64,000 nt of DNA, from the NCBI GenBank assembly GCA_030849075.1, contig JASAOO010003505.1, forward strand, positions 1-64,000, read 5' to 3'. The notes beneath the pieces are model-generated. The model was not told the origin of the DNA, did not search any database, and was given only the letters and a program-made list of their open reading frames with translations. The DNA is from Zelonia costaricensis (lineage: Eukaryota > Euglenozoa > Kinetoplastea > Trypanosomatida > Trypanosomatidae). The translations under genes and the position numbers were made by a program. Shown here in pieces: positions 37,714-47,539 of this stretch (position 1 is its first letter; the number at the start of each line of letters is the position of its first letter).

Positions 37714-39753
37714 ATGTCGGAGGCAAGTACGGCAGCCTCACCAGCGGCCCCGTCGCTGGCGCCGATCATTCCCGGCTGCACACCGTACAAGTACTACCGT
37801 GTTCCAGACGGGCTCAAGCGCTTGCGGCGCAAGCAGAAGGTGGGCGTCATCTTCGGATACGTGGGCGAGTGCTACTGCGGGCTGCAGTGGAACCACCTGC
37901 CCGAGTACCCGACCGTCGAGGAGGCCCTCATGAAGGCGCTCTTCGAGACCGACATGATCAGCGAAGTGAACTTCGCCAACGTCAAGGTCCAGCAGCTCCT
38001 CAACTTTGAGCGGGCCAGCCGCACTGACAAGGGCGTGCACGCGCTGCGCAACGTCGTGTCTGTGGCGCTGATGCTGCCCTACGACCCCGCCTACGTCGAG
38101 CAGCGGCAGGCGGCCATGCGGGAGCAGAGCGAGGATGGGGCCCCCACCGACGTGGACGGCAGCGGCGGCGGCGACGGTGAGGGGGACGCTGCCGGTGCGG
38201 TCTTCAGCTGCGACGAGGCGAAGCGGCTGCTGAACGCGGCGCTGCCACGCGACGTGCACGTGTACGCGGTGGTGCCGGTGACCCGAAGCTTCAACGCCTA
38301 CCTCAACTGCGGTGGGCGGCGCTACGAGTACTACCTCCCGACCTTTGCCCTCATGACGGATGCGGAGTACACGTCCACGTACTTCCCCGCCGCGCTCGCA
38401 CCATCGCGGCCGACGCTGAAGGAGGTCGGCTTCGTGCCCGGCAAACACGGCAAGCCGCTCGCTCCGCGTGCCGCGCCGCTGACGGATGAGGAGGAGGAGG
38501 CCCGCCGCCGCAAGAGCAAGAACAGCGCGCGCAAGAACAAGGGGCACTTCCCGAAACGGAAGAAGGCGAAGGCGGCGGCACGCGCAGCGGCCACGGCAGC
38601 AGCGGCCGACGCCACCGCCGCTGCGGCAGGGGAAGGGTCCGCGGCCGTCACCCCGAGTGAGGCGGTGGAGGGTGACACCTCTGCGCCTTCTCCGGCTCCG
38701 CTGCAGCCTCCTCAAGACGAGCAGACGGCGCAGGCACCGGACGACGAGGACGACGTCGCGAGCGAGGCCGACAGCGCCGACAGCGATGCGGAGGTGCTTG
38801 CGGCGCTGGAGCAGGCCAGCGCGGGTCGCTCGTACGACGACAACTACGCGACGCACTTCCACGACGGGCTCTTCGAGTCCATGGTGCTCTTCCGCACAAT
38901 ACCAGCGGAGGCGATGCAGCACGTCGCCGGCTACCGCATCGCCGAGGCCCAGCTGCAGCACGTGCGGCGCCTGTTCGCGCAGTACGAGGGCACGCACTGC
39001 TACCACAACTTCACCCCTGGCGGCCGCAGCTACGACGCCTCGTGCCACCGCTTCATCCGCAGCGTCACCGTCAGCGAGCCCTTCGTCGTCGCCCACGACG
39101 ACGCGCTGCTGCAGGACAGCATCGATGGCTGGTCGCTGAACCACTTCTACTCGCCGGACGAGCGCGTGGCCGCCACGTACGAGGAGTGGATGTCAGAGAG
39201 CCTGGCAACAGAGATGCAGGAGTCTGTGGCGGCAGCCGGGTCGGGGAAGCGGCGCATCCCCGACAGCGTCGACGCCGCACTTCGCGAGCGGATGCGGCGG
39301 CACCTGCGGGAGGTGTACGCGAGCGGCATCGAGGTGGTGCGCATCGAGCTCGATGGGCAGAGCTTTATGCTGAACCAGATCCGGAAGATGGTGGGCGCTG
39401 TCGTCTGCATCGCCGCGGCAGGCCTGCCTGACACGCACATCCGCGACGTGCTGCTCCGGAAAGGGGTGCGGCGCGGCATCCCGATGGCGCCGGCCAACGG
39501 CCTCTTCCTCTCCCACCTCGACTTCTCGGGCTACAACCGGCGGCTCGAGCGAATTCAGAACGATGGCAACAACGGCGCCGGCAAGGGCGCGCTGGACGTG
39601 GAGGTAGGGGTGGACCCGGCCGAGGTGGAGGCGCAGCGCCGTCGCATCGTGGCCGTGGTGCTGCGCAACGAGATGGCGGAAGACATGATGGGCAAGTGGA
39701 TGCGCTCGCTGCGCCACGTGCTGCGCCTTGCATGGAAGCACGACCTCGCGTGA
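37714..39753 (+). CDS. PUS1: tRNA pseudouridine synthase, PUS1/TruA family
   Basis: The protein has 679 residues. The catalytic loop A-S-R-T-D-K-G-V-H-A places the nucleophilic aspartate at D105. Later family blocks are R-S-F-N-A (~191), R-R-Y-E-Y-Y-L-P-T-F near 202-211 and the G-T-H-C-Y-H-N-F-T block near 427. They continue with D-G-Q-S-F-M-L-N-Q-I-R-K-M-V-G near 547-561 and an ending with Y-N-R-R. These fit eukaryotic PUS1 better than PUS3. PUS1 makes pseudouridine at several tRNA positions and in some other RNAs (family knowledge). Two insertions interrupt the fold: ~135-165 (Gly/Asp) and a large Lys/Ala/Asp/Glu-rich one at ~250-375, whose basic block could act as a nuclear signal. The stop codon lies inside a strong inverted repeat (39738-39830). 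Confidence 0.88.
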   Translation: MSEASTAASPAAPSLAPIIPGCTPYKYYRVPDGLKRLRRKQKVGVIFGYVGECYCGLQWNHLPEYPTVEEALMKALFETDMISEVNFANVKVQQLLNFERASRTDKGVHALRNVVSVALMLPYDPAYVEQRQAAMREQSEDGAPTDVDGSGGGDGEGDAAGAVFSCDEAKRLLNAALPRDVHVYAVVPVTRSFNAYLNCGGRRYEYYLPTFALMTDAEYTSTYFPAALAPSRPTLKEVGFVPGKHGKPLAPRAAPLTDEEEEARRRKSKNSARKNKGHFPKRKKAKAAARAAATAAAADATAAAAGEGSAAVTPSEAVEGDTSAPSPAPLQPPQDEQTAQAPDDEDDVASEADSADSDAEVLAALEQASAGRSYDDNYATHFHDGLFESMVLFRTIPAEAMQHVAGYRIAEAQLQHVRRLFAQYEGTHCYHNFTPGGRSYDASCHRFIRSVTVSEPFVVAHDDALLQDSIDGWSLNHFYSPDERVAATYEEWMSESLATEMQESVAAAGSGKRRIPDSVDAALRERMRRHLREVYASGIEVVRIELDGQSFMLNQIRKMVGAVVCIAAAGLPDTHIRDVLLRKGVRRGIPMAPANGLFLSHLDFSGYNRRLERIQNDGNNGAGKGALDVEVGVDPAEVEAQRRRIVAVVLRNEMAEDMMGKWMRSLRHVLRLAWKHDLA

Positions 39754-39830
39754 GAAGAGTGCCTCGCACTGTCGCAGCTGTGGCGAGAGAGAGGGAGCGC
39801 TCGAGGCACTCTTCTCACGCGAGGTGGTGC
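39738..39830. repeat. Inverted repeat spanning the PUS1 stop codon
   Basis: Arms 39738-39766 and 39802-39830 pair at 28 of 29 positions. There are 24 consecutive pairs (39743-39766 with 39802-39825), one G-G mismatch, then four more pairs. The loop is 35 nt. The left arm holds the last codons of PUS1 and its TGA (39751-39753); the right arm is in the 3'UTR. The mRNA should form a very stable hairpin around the stop codon. Confidence 0.9.
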
Positions 39831-41880
39831 GTCGCGAGCGCTTCATGTGGCAGCAGGTCTGACTGCCACCATTTCCCGTCGCTCTGCCGGACAGGCGTGG
39901 CGAGCTTGTCTGTGTCGTTTGTCGTGGTCGACATGTGTGTGTGTGTGTATGCGTTAATGTGTTTCGGTTCCAGCGAGTAACACCCTCCCCTTTCCCCCTC
40001 CCCATCCACCCCTCCGCCCTGCCCGTCTCTCTGTGTCGCACCCTCGGCACTGTGCGAGCGGCTGCGGTGACGATCGACGTACAGAAATTGTGCAGGCGCG
40101 CGCCGTGCTCCGGCTCGCCGTCGTGTCCCGCCTCACGGACTGCATGCGCCGCGCTCCGCGTGTCTACTCGTGTGCCGGACAGCAACCGATGCGTGCAGGA
40201 GCCTCGCCGAGGAAGCGTGAGGTGCACAGAAAGACAGGCAACTAGCCACTCTGGAGTGCGGCGCAGGCGGCGACGGCATCCCCGTCTCTACCACCGCCCC
40301 ACCCCCGCCGTGCAAGAGGGCACGCAGACCGAAGCGCGCCGTCCCGAGTGTGGAGGCTCTCGCGCTGCGTCGTGCTGATCCCGGCTGCTGAAGTCGCCCC
40401 CCTCCCTTCTATCCCGCCTTCGCCCCCCCCCCTCCCTCCCGTCTATACAAAACACACACCTCCGCAAATTCCGCAGCTTCTATTACCTAGTCGACTGCCG
40501 CACTCTCCCCACCCCCTTTCCCTCCTCCGTGTCATCTCTATTCCACGTGTGACGTGTCAGCTCTCAGACATCCCCCCTTTCCTCCTCTTGCCTTCTCTCA
40601 GGTCATCGCCACCGAAGCCGCCATCAAGAGGTTCAGAGGGCCCCTGGACCACCACCGTACGCCCCCCATCCACGCAGCAGCACACGAAGAGCTGACCACG
40701 GCGGTACCCCGGGTACGTCCGCCCGCCCCCGGCCCCGCCCTCTCATCCCTTCTCGTTCGTTTTTTGTCTCTTGAGTCAACTCTCACGAGTTCACGGCACT
40801 CGTCTGCGCGCCCCCCCCCCTCACACTCTCCGCAGCCCCGCCTATCATTTTCCATTGTCGCTTTTCTCGGTTTTGAATCTGCGATACAACATCAGCACCA
40901 CGTCCGTCTGTGTCTGTCTAAGAGTGCGCGTGCGCGTGTTTTTTGTGTGTGTGCGTGTCCGCTGCGCGCGCCCTCCTCCCCCAACTCCCCTGCCGACCTT
41001 CAAGCGCCCGTCCTCGCCGGTTCCCTCACCTCTTTCTCGTCCTCTTGCACCAGCGCCTTTAACGCATTGTGCCTGTCTGCCTTTGTGTGTGCGTGTGCGC
41101 GAGTGAGTGTGTGCCACCCCCCCCCCCTCGACAACCAGAACCCGCGACGTGACCACCTCCACTAGGACAAGAAGACAAGAGTCGCCCCTCGATCCGCTGT
41201 AGACGAGGGCACCCTTGCTCCTTCTCCTGCTCTCTCCGCATTTGCCGGCGTGCTATCGCGACTTCGTCCGTAGCCGCATCAGTTGACTCGTGCCTCGCCG
41301 TGGGCGTTCAACCTGTGTGTCTGTGTGTGTGTGTGCTTTACTCCGTTACGTAGGGACTCACTTTTCTCCCGCGTGTCTTTGTCTTTCTTTTTTTCTCTCT
41401 TCTTCTTTGCCACCGCGTCGGGCTTTTGAAGCGTCAGCATCGGTATCCGTGAGCGTACAGGCGCAGCTTCGCTGTTACATCCCTCGGTCTGTTCCCCCGC
41501 TCCCTCCCCCCTGTGAGTGCGTGTGTGAGTGTGTGTGTGTGCGTGTATCTCCCCGCGAGTGTCTCGCCTGCCCCTCCCCCCCCCCCTTTCTCAATCCTCT
41601 CTCTCCCTGCACGCTACTCGATTTCTGTTTTTTTCCTTTTCTCTGTTTTGTGTGTCGCCCTCGTCTTGTCTGCCTCTTCACGAACCGCCTCCGCCACTCT
41701 TGTGCAGGTCTTCTCTTCAGCTTTTTATTCGTGTGTGCGTGACTGCGTGAGTGTGCACCTCAAGAGAGTGTCTGTGTGTCTGCGTGTGTCAGCGTGCTCC
41801 GGGCCCCTCATCCTCCCCTCGACGACCCCTCCGCTACCACAACTCACTTGTCTTTCCCGCCCCTTCTCGCCGCCTGAACG
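39754..41880. other. Intergenic region PUS1 to START-domain gene
   Basis: Begins with the hairpin 3' arm, then 3'UTR-like sequence with a GT run (39933-39949). From about 40400 it is C/T-rich with GT runs near 41310-41335 and 41525-41548. Several candidate acceptors are present, but no coding-like frame. Confidence 0.6.
41622..41720 (+). promoter_or_regulatory. Predicted spliced-leader acceptors for the START-domain gene
   Basis: A T/C-rich tract of about 80 nt is followed by AGs at 41706-41707 and 41719-41720. A second C/T tract (about 41841-41872) lies right before the ATG at 41881, but no AG separates it from the start, so a leader of about 160-175 nt is predicted. Confidence 0.45.
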
Positions 41881-42954
41881 ATGTTCAAGTTCGTGTCCTC
41901 CATCGGCGATGCGGCCTACAAGGCCGCCGCCAAGACCGGCCTCGCCGCCGGCTCGGAGCAACCGCCGTACCCGTGCTCGCTGCCTCTGCAGGTCATCGAG
42001 GACCGCTACGACGTGGATGCCACCGAGCGGGTGCTGAACGACACGTACGCCGCCGTGCAGGACCTCCTGAGCGAGGACCTGCCGCTGCTGCACAGCACCA
42101 TCGCCAACCCCAAGGCGCACCGCTCCTTCAAGGCGGTGGACTACACCGATCGCGGCGGCGACATCCGCCTCTTCACGCGGCCGCACGTGGGGTCGTACAA
42201 CTTCGCGCGGGCAACGCTGACGCTCGACGACGTGACGCCGCAGCAGGTCCTGAGCTTCATGCACGCCCAGGACCTGAAGGAGCGCAACCGGTACTCGAGC
42301 AACCTTTACCAGTACGACGTCATTACCCGCAACCCCGACCTGCCCGCGCAGTACATCGGCAACGACAACGACCACCTGGAGGAGCTCTGCCACATGGGCA
42401 TTCGCGACTGGCACGTGGAGTACAACCGCTACAGCGCCCCGCCGCCAGTGGCGGCCCGCGACTTCATCTACCTCGTGGAGAAGCGGTACGTGCCGGCGCA
42501 GAAGTGCTTCTACATCTACGGCACCAGCGTCGACTTCCGCGACACGAGCAACGTGGCGATCGAGAAGGACAAGTGCGTGCGCGGCGCCGTCATGTTCGGT
42601 TGGCGCTTCCAGCAGGTCGGCCACAAGACCTTGTGCACGTACGTTTCGTGCATGAGCCCGAACGGGTGGGCGCCCACGTTCATTGTTGGCTGGATGAAGA
42701 CGGAGATTGCCAAGGAGTTCCAGAACGCGCGCCGCCTGCTCTACCTGGATGTGCCCCGCAAGCTTGCCACCGCTGCCGCGGGCTACGATAAGGCCGCCCC
42801 GGAGGTGTTCGGCTGCTCGGTCGACTCGCGCCACCGCAACGAGCTTTCGAGCAACGACTCGCTCTCGCGGTCGTCGGTGCAGCAGACCGGGCCCGCGATG
42901 GAGCGCGAGGAGGAGCGCCTCTTGGTGCAGGAGGAGCCGATCGTCTTCGAGTGA
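41881..42954 (+). CDS. START-domain lipid-binding protein
   Basis: The protein has 357 residues. A START/StAR-related fold covers about residues 35-300. It includes K-A-V-D-Y-T-D near 85, the Y-N-R-Y then R-D-F-I-Y-L-V block (~182-200) and the R-G-A-V-M-F-G-W-R-F block near 236. The final helix carries F-I-V-G-W-M-K-T-E-I-A-K-E-F. START domains hold a single lipid or sterol in a hydrophobic cavity and move it between membranes or act in signalling (family knowledge); the ligand cannot be read from sequence. The N-terminal ~25 residues could be an amphipathic helix. The C-terminal ~50 are Ser/Glu-rich and probably disordered. There is no membrane span, PH or thioesterase domain. Confidence 0.75.
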   Translation: MFKFVSSIGDAAYKAAAKTGLAAGSEQPPYPCSLPLQVIEDRYDVDATERVLNDTYAAVQDLLSEDLPLLHSTIANPKAHRSFKAVDYTDRGGDIRLFTRPHVGSYNFARATLTLDDVTPQQVLSFMHAQDLKERNRYSSNLYQYDVITRNPDLPAQYIGNDNDHLEELCHMGIRDWHVEYNRYSAPPPVAARDFIYLVEKRYVPAQKCFYIYGTSVDFRDTSNVAIEKDKCVRGAVMFGWRFQQVGHKTLCTYVSCMSPNGWAPTFIVGWMKTEIAKEFQNARRLLYLDVPRKLATAAAGYDKAAPEVFGCSVDSRHRNELSSNDSLSRSSVQQTGPAMEREEERLLVQEEPIVFE

Positions 42955-43453
42955 GGCGCCGTCGAAGAGATGCCTCAGCGCGGCAGCCGTGGAACCCCGT
43001 ATTGCGTGGGCAGTTGGCCGCGGTCGCCACGGCCGCGGTGAGAACGCGAGGGTGGGGGGCGCGTGAGCCAGATCGCTGCCCCTCCCCCCCTTCCCGTCTT
43101 CTCCTTTCTCTTGTCCCTTCGTCGGCGTTGCACTGCCGCTCTCCAGGCTTTGGCGCGCGTGCGACACGACTTGGCGTGCCACCCCTCTCACCCCATCCAG
43201 TCGTTGTCCTGTTGCTCTTCGCTCTATTGCGCCTCTCTTCCCCCCTCCCCAACTTCCCGCCACTCTCACTTCCCTTTTTTGTCTTTCCTTCCAACGTGGA
43301 GGTGCGTCTATGGCGGCGCAGCGGCGCGTGACTGCTAAGTACCGCCGCCTGCACCCTCCACCGCTGTCGCCCTCTGAGTTTCCTCTTGTGCATCTCTTCA
43401 GGGCGTCTTTCTACGCTTCTCTTCTCCTTTCCTGGTGCGACATGGTTCTCCGT

Positions 43454-43472
43454 TGTGTGTGTGTGTGTGTGT

Positions 43473-43510
<38 letters not shown>
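43454..43510. repeat. GT microsatellite, 57 nt, one interruption
   Basis: GT dinucleotides with a single GGG interruption, in the 3' flank of the START-domain gene. Confidence 0.9.
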
Positions 43511-43511
<1 letters not shown>

Positions 43512-46500
43512 GCCTCTTCTCCTGATTTCACCTTGTTCCCTTTGCGTTTCGGCTCTCTTTCTCTCTGCTGCTTCGCTCGAGCACGTGCCGTACCTCCCTC
43601 CCCCCTCCCCTGTTCACCTTTCCTCAGATCGATTCGTGCTCCCCGCTTGAACCCCACCGACGGCGTGGCTTTCCCCTCCGTCACCATCAGATAAGTTAGC
43701 CGGACGCACACTTGTACACGCACGCACATGCACAGACGCACAGACACACATGATTGGCCTAGGTGCATGTGCGCGTGCGTGTAGGAGCACGTCATCAGCA
43801 GTGCGACACGTACGTGGTGACACTTCAGTGCCACCCTGTCTCACCCAGTTGATGTCTACCCCTCTCTTCCCCTCCCCCCTCCCCGCGCTGCCTTGACTAA
43901 AGGGCCGCAACTGCACTTGCACGGCACCCCGCGCGCTCCGTTTTTCTTCCATCTCTAGCCGCTCGCCGCCGCTTCGACTCGCACTCTCTCAATTCGCGGT
44001 GCCGTCCGGGTACGAAGATGCCACGTTTTCTTTTGTTTTTCTCTTAAAGAGAGAAGGGGGGCCTCGTTGGTGTGGCGTGCGATGAGGGCGTGGCGCCACA
44101 AACGTGTTGATCTGTGTGCTCGGTGCCCGCCTCGCACGCAACACCTTGTGCTTCTCACCCCTTCCCCTCCCCTCGCCCCCGCAGCGAACGCCCCTCCACT
44201 CCAGTCCCTCTTCTACCAGCCTCAGGCCCTCTTTTACGTTCTCTGTTCGCAGCATGTGCCGGGGCCTGTGGAGTAAGAGACGTACGACGGGCTGTCTAAT
44301 CGCTTGTTCCCCCCCCCTGTTCTAAGTGTTCACCTCCTCCGCTTGCTCTGTTTCTTGTTTGTTTTGTTTTCCCTTCCCCCGCCGCTCGTCTCGTCCTTGT
44401 GACGTCCGGTATTGGCTCGTCATACCCGGTGCACATGATGCCTCACCACGGCAGGCGTGGGTGAGTACAGATGACAGTGCCCGCCGCCACCTGCTCGACA
44501 CTGCAGTCCATTTCTCTCTATCTTCGCTCTCTCGTGTCACCTTTTCCTCCCTCAAGTCTCCTACCTCAATCTCTGCTCTGCGCTGCTGCGACGCGAATCG
44601 CTGCCGGTCGTGGCGGACGCAGAACACGCGCCGGCGCGTGCGTGTCTGGTTGGGTGGTGCATTGCGGTGTCATGTCTTTCTTCTCCTCTCCTCCTACTCT
44701 GCTCACCGTGTACTTTTCCTTCTCCTACTCTCTCCAGCCGCACGTCCTCGTGTGCGCCGCCTCCTTCCCTTCCCCTTCTCCCTTCACTCTCTCCACCGTG
44801 CGGGCTGCGTGCAAGGCGCACGAGTCGTAGAGCCGGCGTCCACTGCCGCCCGTCACGCCAAACGGAGAAGACGACGAGCGAGATCACCGCAGCAGCCCCA
44901 CACACGCACGCCACCACGCGCCCTCCCCCTTCCTATTTCCTTCCCCCCCCCCACCTTCTTCTCGCCCACGCTCACAGACACAGCAAAGATTCTATCTGCG
45001 TGGCGCGGACGAAGGGTAGCAGGGAGCGGGCGGGCCCAACCCGCACCCGCACACGGACGCCACCTGACACGTGCAGACATCCTAGTCCAGTACCCGAGCC
45101 CCATCCCACCCTCCCTGCGCCCACATCAGCGAACGTGTAATACCGAGCGTCGCTTGTGAGGCCGAGAGCGGTGGTACACTTCCTCGGCACGTGTCTCTGC
45201 TTCCCCCCATACCGTCCACCGCCTGCGCTGCCGCTGCCAACCTCACGGTGGAGCAGGTGGCCACCTCAAACCTCCGCCGACGTGCTGCGCACGCGCGCGA
45301 CGACCTTCTCCGTCTTTCCTTTTGGCTTCTTTTCTTGTCCCCACCTCTGCTCTCGGTATTGCGCGCTTCAGTTCTCGGTGGTTATTGTGTTCCCTCTTCA
45401 CCTTCGACGCTCGTCTTACGTCCTTTCCTTCTTTTTCTTTGTGTGTTTTCCTTCACAGCCTCTTGTGTGTGCGCGTGCGCCAGTGGTGAATGTCAACCCG
45501 CTTGTCGGTCTTCTTTCTCTGCCTCCGTCTTGTTGTCACCTGACGCACGCCAAGTCCGCACGCCCGCCTGTGTGCCTCACTCGCGCTCCTCGTCGTGACC
45601 GTCACTGCACCCCCCCCGCCCCGCCTTCCTCCGCGCCCTCCCCGAGATGCCGCTGCGTCGTCACGTGCATCCGCCTACACAGCCAAGAGGCACAGGCGCA
45701 AATAGGCACACACACACGCACACACGAACGCACACGCACGAACGCACACTCACGTTTCCAACGAGAACCCTACGCCTTTCGTTTTCGTCTCCCCCTCCCC
45801 CTTCTCCCCTTCCTCCGCACGCTGAGTCACGAAGGGTGCGAGTTGCGCCACGGCGACTGCTGAGAAAACGCACAGGCCGGTTGAGCAGCTCCTCCCCTCC
45901 CCACTCTTCCCCTTATCTCTCTCTCTGTACAACCAAAAGAAATAAAAACGTGAGTGTTCATGTGCGCGCGTTCGTCCGTGTCTTCCTGTCTGCCTGTGTA
46001 TGTGTGTGTGTGTGGTGAGTGTTCATGTGTGTGTGTGTGTGTGTGTGCCTTCTTTTACATTCGAGTGCAACCGTGTCTCTCCTCCTTTTCTTCCCTCTCT
46101 CTATCTTGTGCAGGCACCGTGCACGGCGACGTATTTGCTGCCTCCCTCTTCCTCTCCTTTCTGTTTCTCCTCTTGTGTTGCTTGTGTTGTGTTTCGTCTT
46201 CTTTTGTTGTTGCTGTTGTTCTACAGCACCCAACTGGCCTCCTGCGCCCCGCCCCTCCCCCCACCTCGCTTCTTTCCTTGTGAGACCCGCGCTTCGGTCG
46301 TCAACTCCCGCTACTGATTCGGTGTACGTGTGCGTGGGTGCCGCATCCGCCGCCGGAGCGCCCTCCCCCCGCCTCTAGTAAATCCCCCGCGAGCTTCCAC
46401 TGTGGCTTCCGTCAAAGGCATGACTGCTGTAGTGGTTGCACTCCGCGTTTTCCTTTTTCTCTTTTTGCCTTCCTTCTGCTTGTTGCGTTCTCTCTCTTCC

Positions 46501-47199
46501 TCCCCTCCCTCCCTCCCTTCCTTCTCCTCGTCCCCCTCCCCGTTTTCTCCTCCGCTGGATTCATTTACCTGAGTACCCGCGTCCGCGCACGCGGGTGTTG
46601 CCTGTTGCCTGGCCTGTTTTTTTGGTGTACCGTTGGTACTCGGTGCGTTCGCTCTTTGCAGGTACCTCGTCCGCCGCACGAAACTCCCTCTCGTCTCCCC
46701 CTACTTGGGTGACAGTTGCACGTGTCTGTGCGAGTGTGTGGTGCCGGACCGCCGCCTCCACGTAGAGGACGCTGGATCGGCGAGGACTCGAAGGGGCGGG
46801 AGCTCCAGCGAGCTTCGTGGCTGCCGGTGGTGCGCCGCGGCTCGCGACTTCCCTCTGCTCCACTCCCCCGAGCACCGCCCCGTCGCCGCCCCGCCCCCCC
46901 CCCTCTCCCCTCCTTCCTCCGACCCCCTCTTCCTTTCTCTTCTGTGCACGCTGTCAGCGTTGCGGTTTTCGTCTCCTTCCCCCGTCTCTTCGATTTGTCT
47001 TTGTGTGCTTGGCTTTGTTGTCTTCGTCTGCTTCTCCCTTTCCTCCCCCTTCTGTTGTGGCAAGACTGGCGCCTGTTGTCGCCTCTTCGAACTCCACTTT
47101 CCTTTTTTTCCCCTCTTCCCCCCTCTTCTCCCCTGAAAGCGTGCGTGCACGTGTGGTGGTGGACGTTGTGGTTGCCGTGGTGCTTCTCTCCGTCTGCGT

Positions 47200-47201
<2 letters not shown>

Positions 47202-47250
<49 letters not shown>
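47202..47250. repeat. Pure GT microsatellite, 49 nt
   Basis: The longest uninterrupted dinucleotide run in the window, inside the gene-poor region about 130 nt before the candidate small ORF. Confidence 0.9.
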
Positions 47251-47251
<1 letters not shown>

Positions 47252-47383
47252 ATGAAGGTGTGGGTGGGGACACGCCCTTTGTCTGTCCGCTTTTTTTTTC
47301 TCCTTGTGTGTACTCCCTCAAGCCTTCTCGGCACCCTTCCCCCCCCCCCTCGCGCGCACCTTCCTCTTCGTGATCTCGCCAGC

Positions 47384-47539
47384 ATGTTTGGCGACATCAG
47401 CGTGACACGCCTGCAGGTCCTCCCCGCATACTCGATTCTCCGTTGGTGGCCCCCACTCCAGTGGCAGCCCACCCACCGCATGCGAGTGCCTGCGGCGACG
47501 CGCGCACTCCCTCCCTTCCCCCCCCCCCCACGACGATGA
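47384..47539 (+). CDS. Candidate small ORF (51 aa), unknown
   Basis: A 51-codon frame starting M-F-G-D-I-S-V-T. For its first ~35 codons it uses the G/C-ending codons typical of the neighbouring genes. It encodes a Trp/Leu-rich segment (L-R-W-W-P-P-L-Q-W), then becomes Pro/Arg-rich. A T/C tract (from about 47290) ends in AG at 47381-47382, one nt before the ATG's preceding C; AG at 47321-47322 is an alternative. A run of twelve C (47518-47529) lies just before the stop. The stop overlaps an ATG (ATGA at 47536) of a second 59-codon frame ending at 47715, so a one-base error in the C run could join the two. No family recognised. It could easily be chance. Confidence 0.28.
   Translation: MFGDISVTRLQVLPAYSILRWWPPLQWQPTHRMRVPAATRALPPFPPPPRR

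Noticed and set aside
43716..43782. Imperfect inverted repeat of about 17 bp
   Set aside because: It comes from neighbouring AC-rich and GT-rich stretches, has a two-base offset and is what such microsatellites produce by chance.
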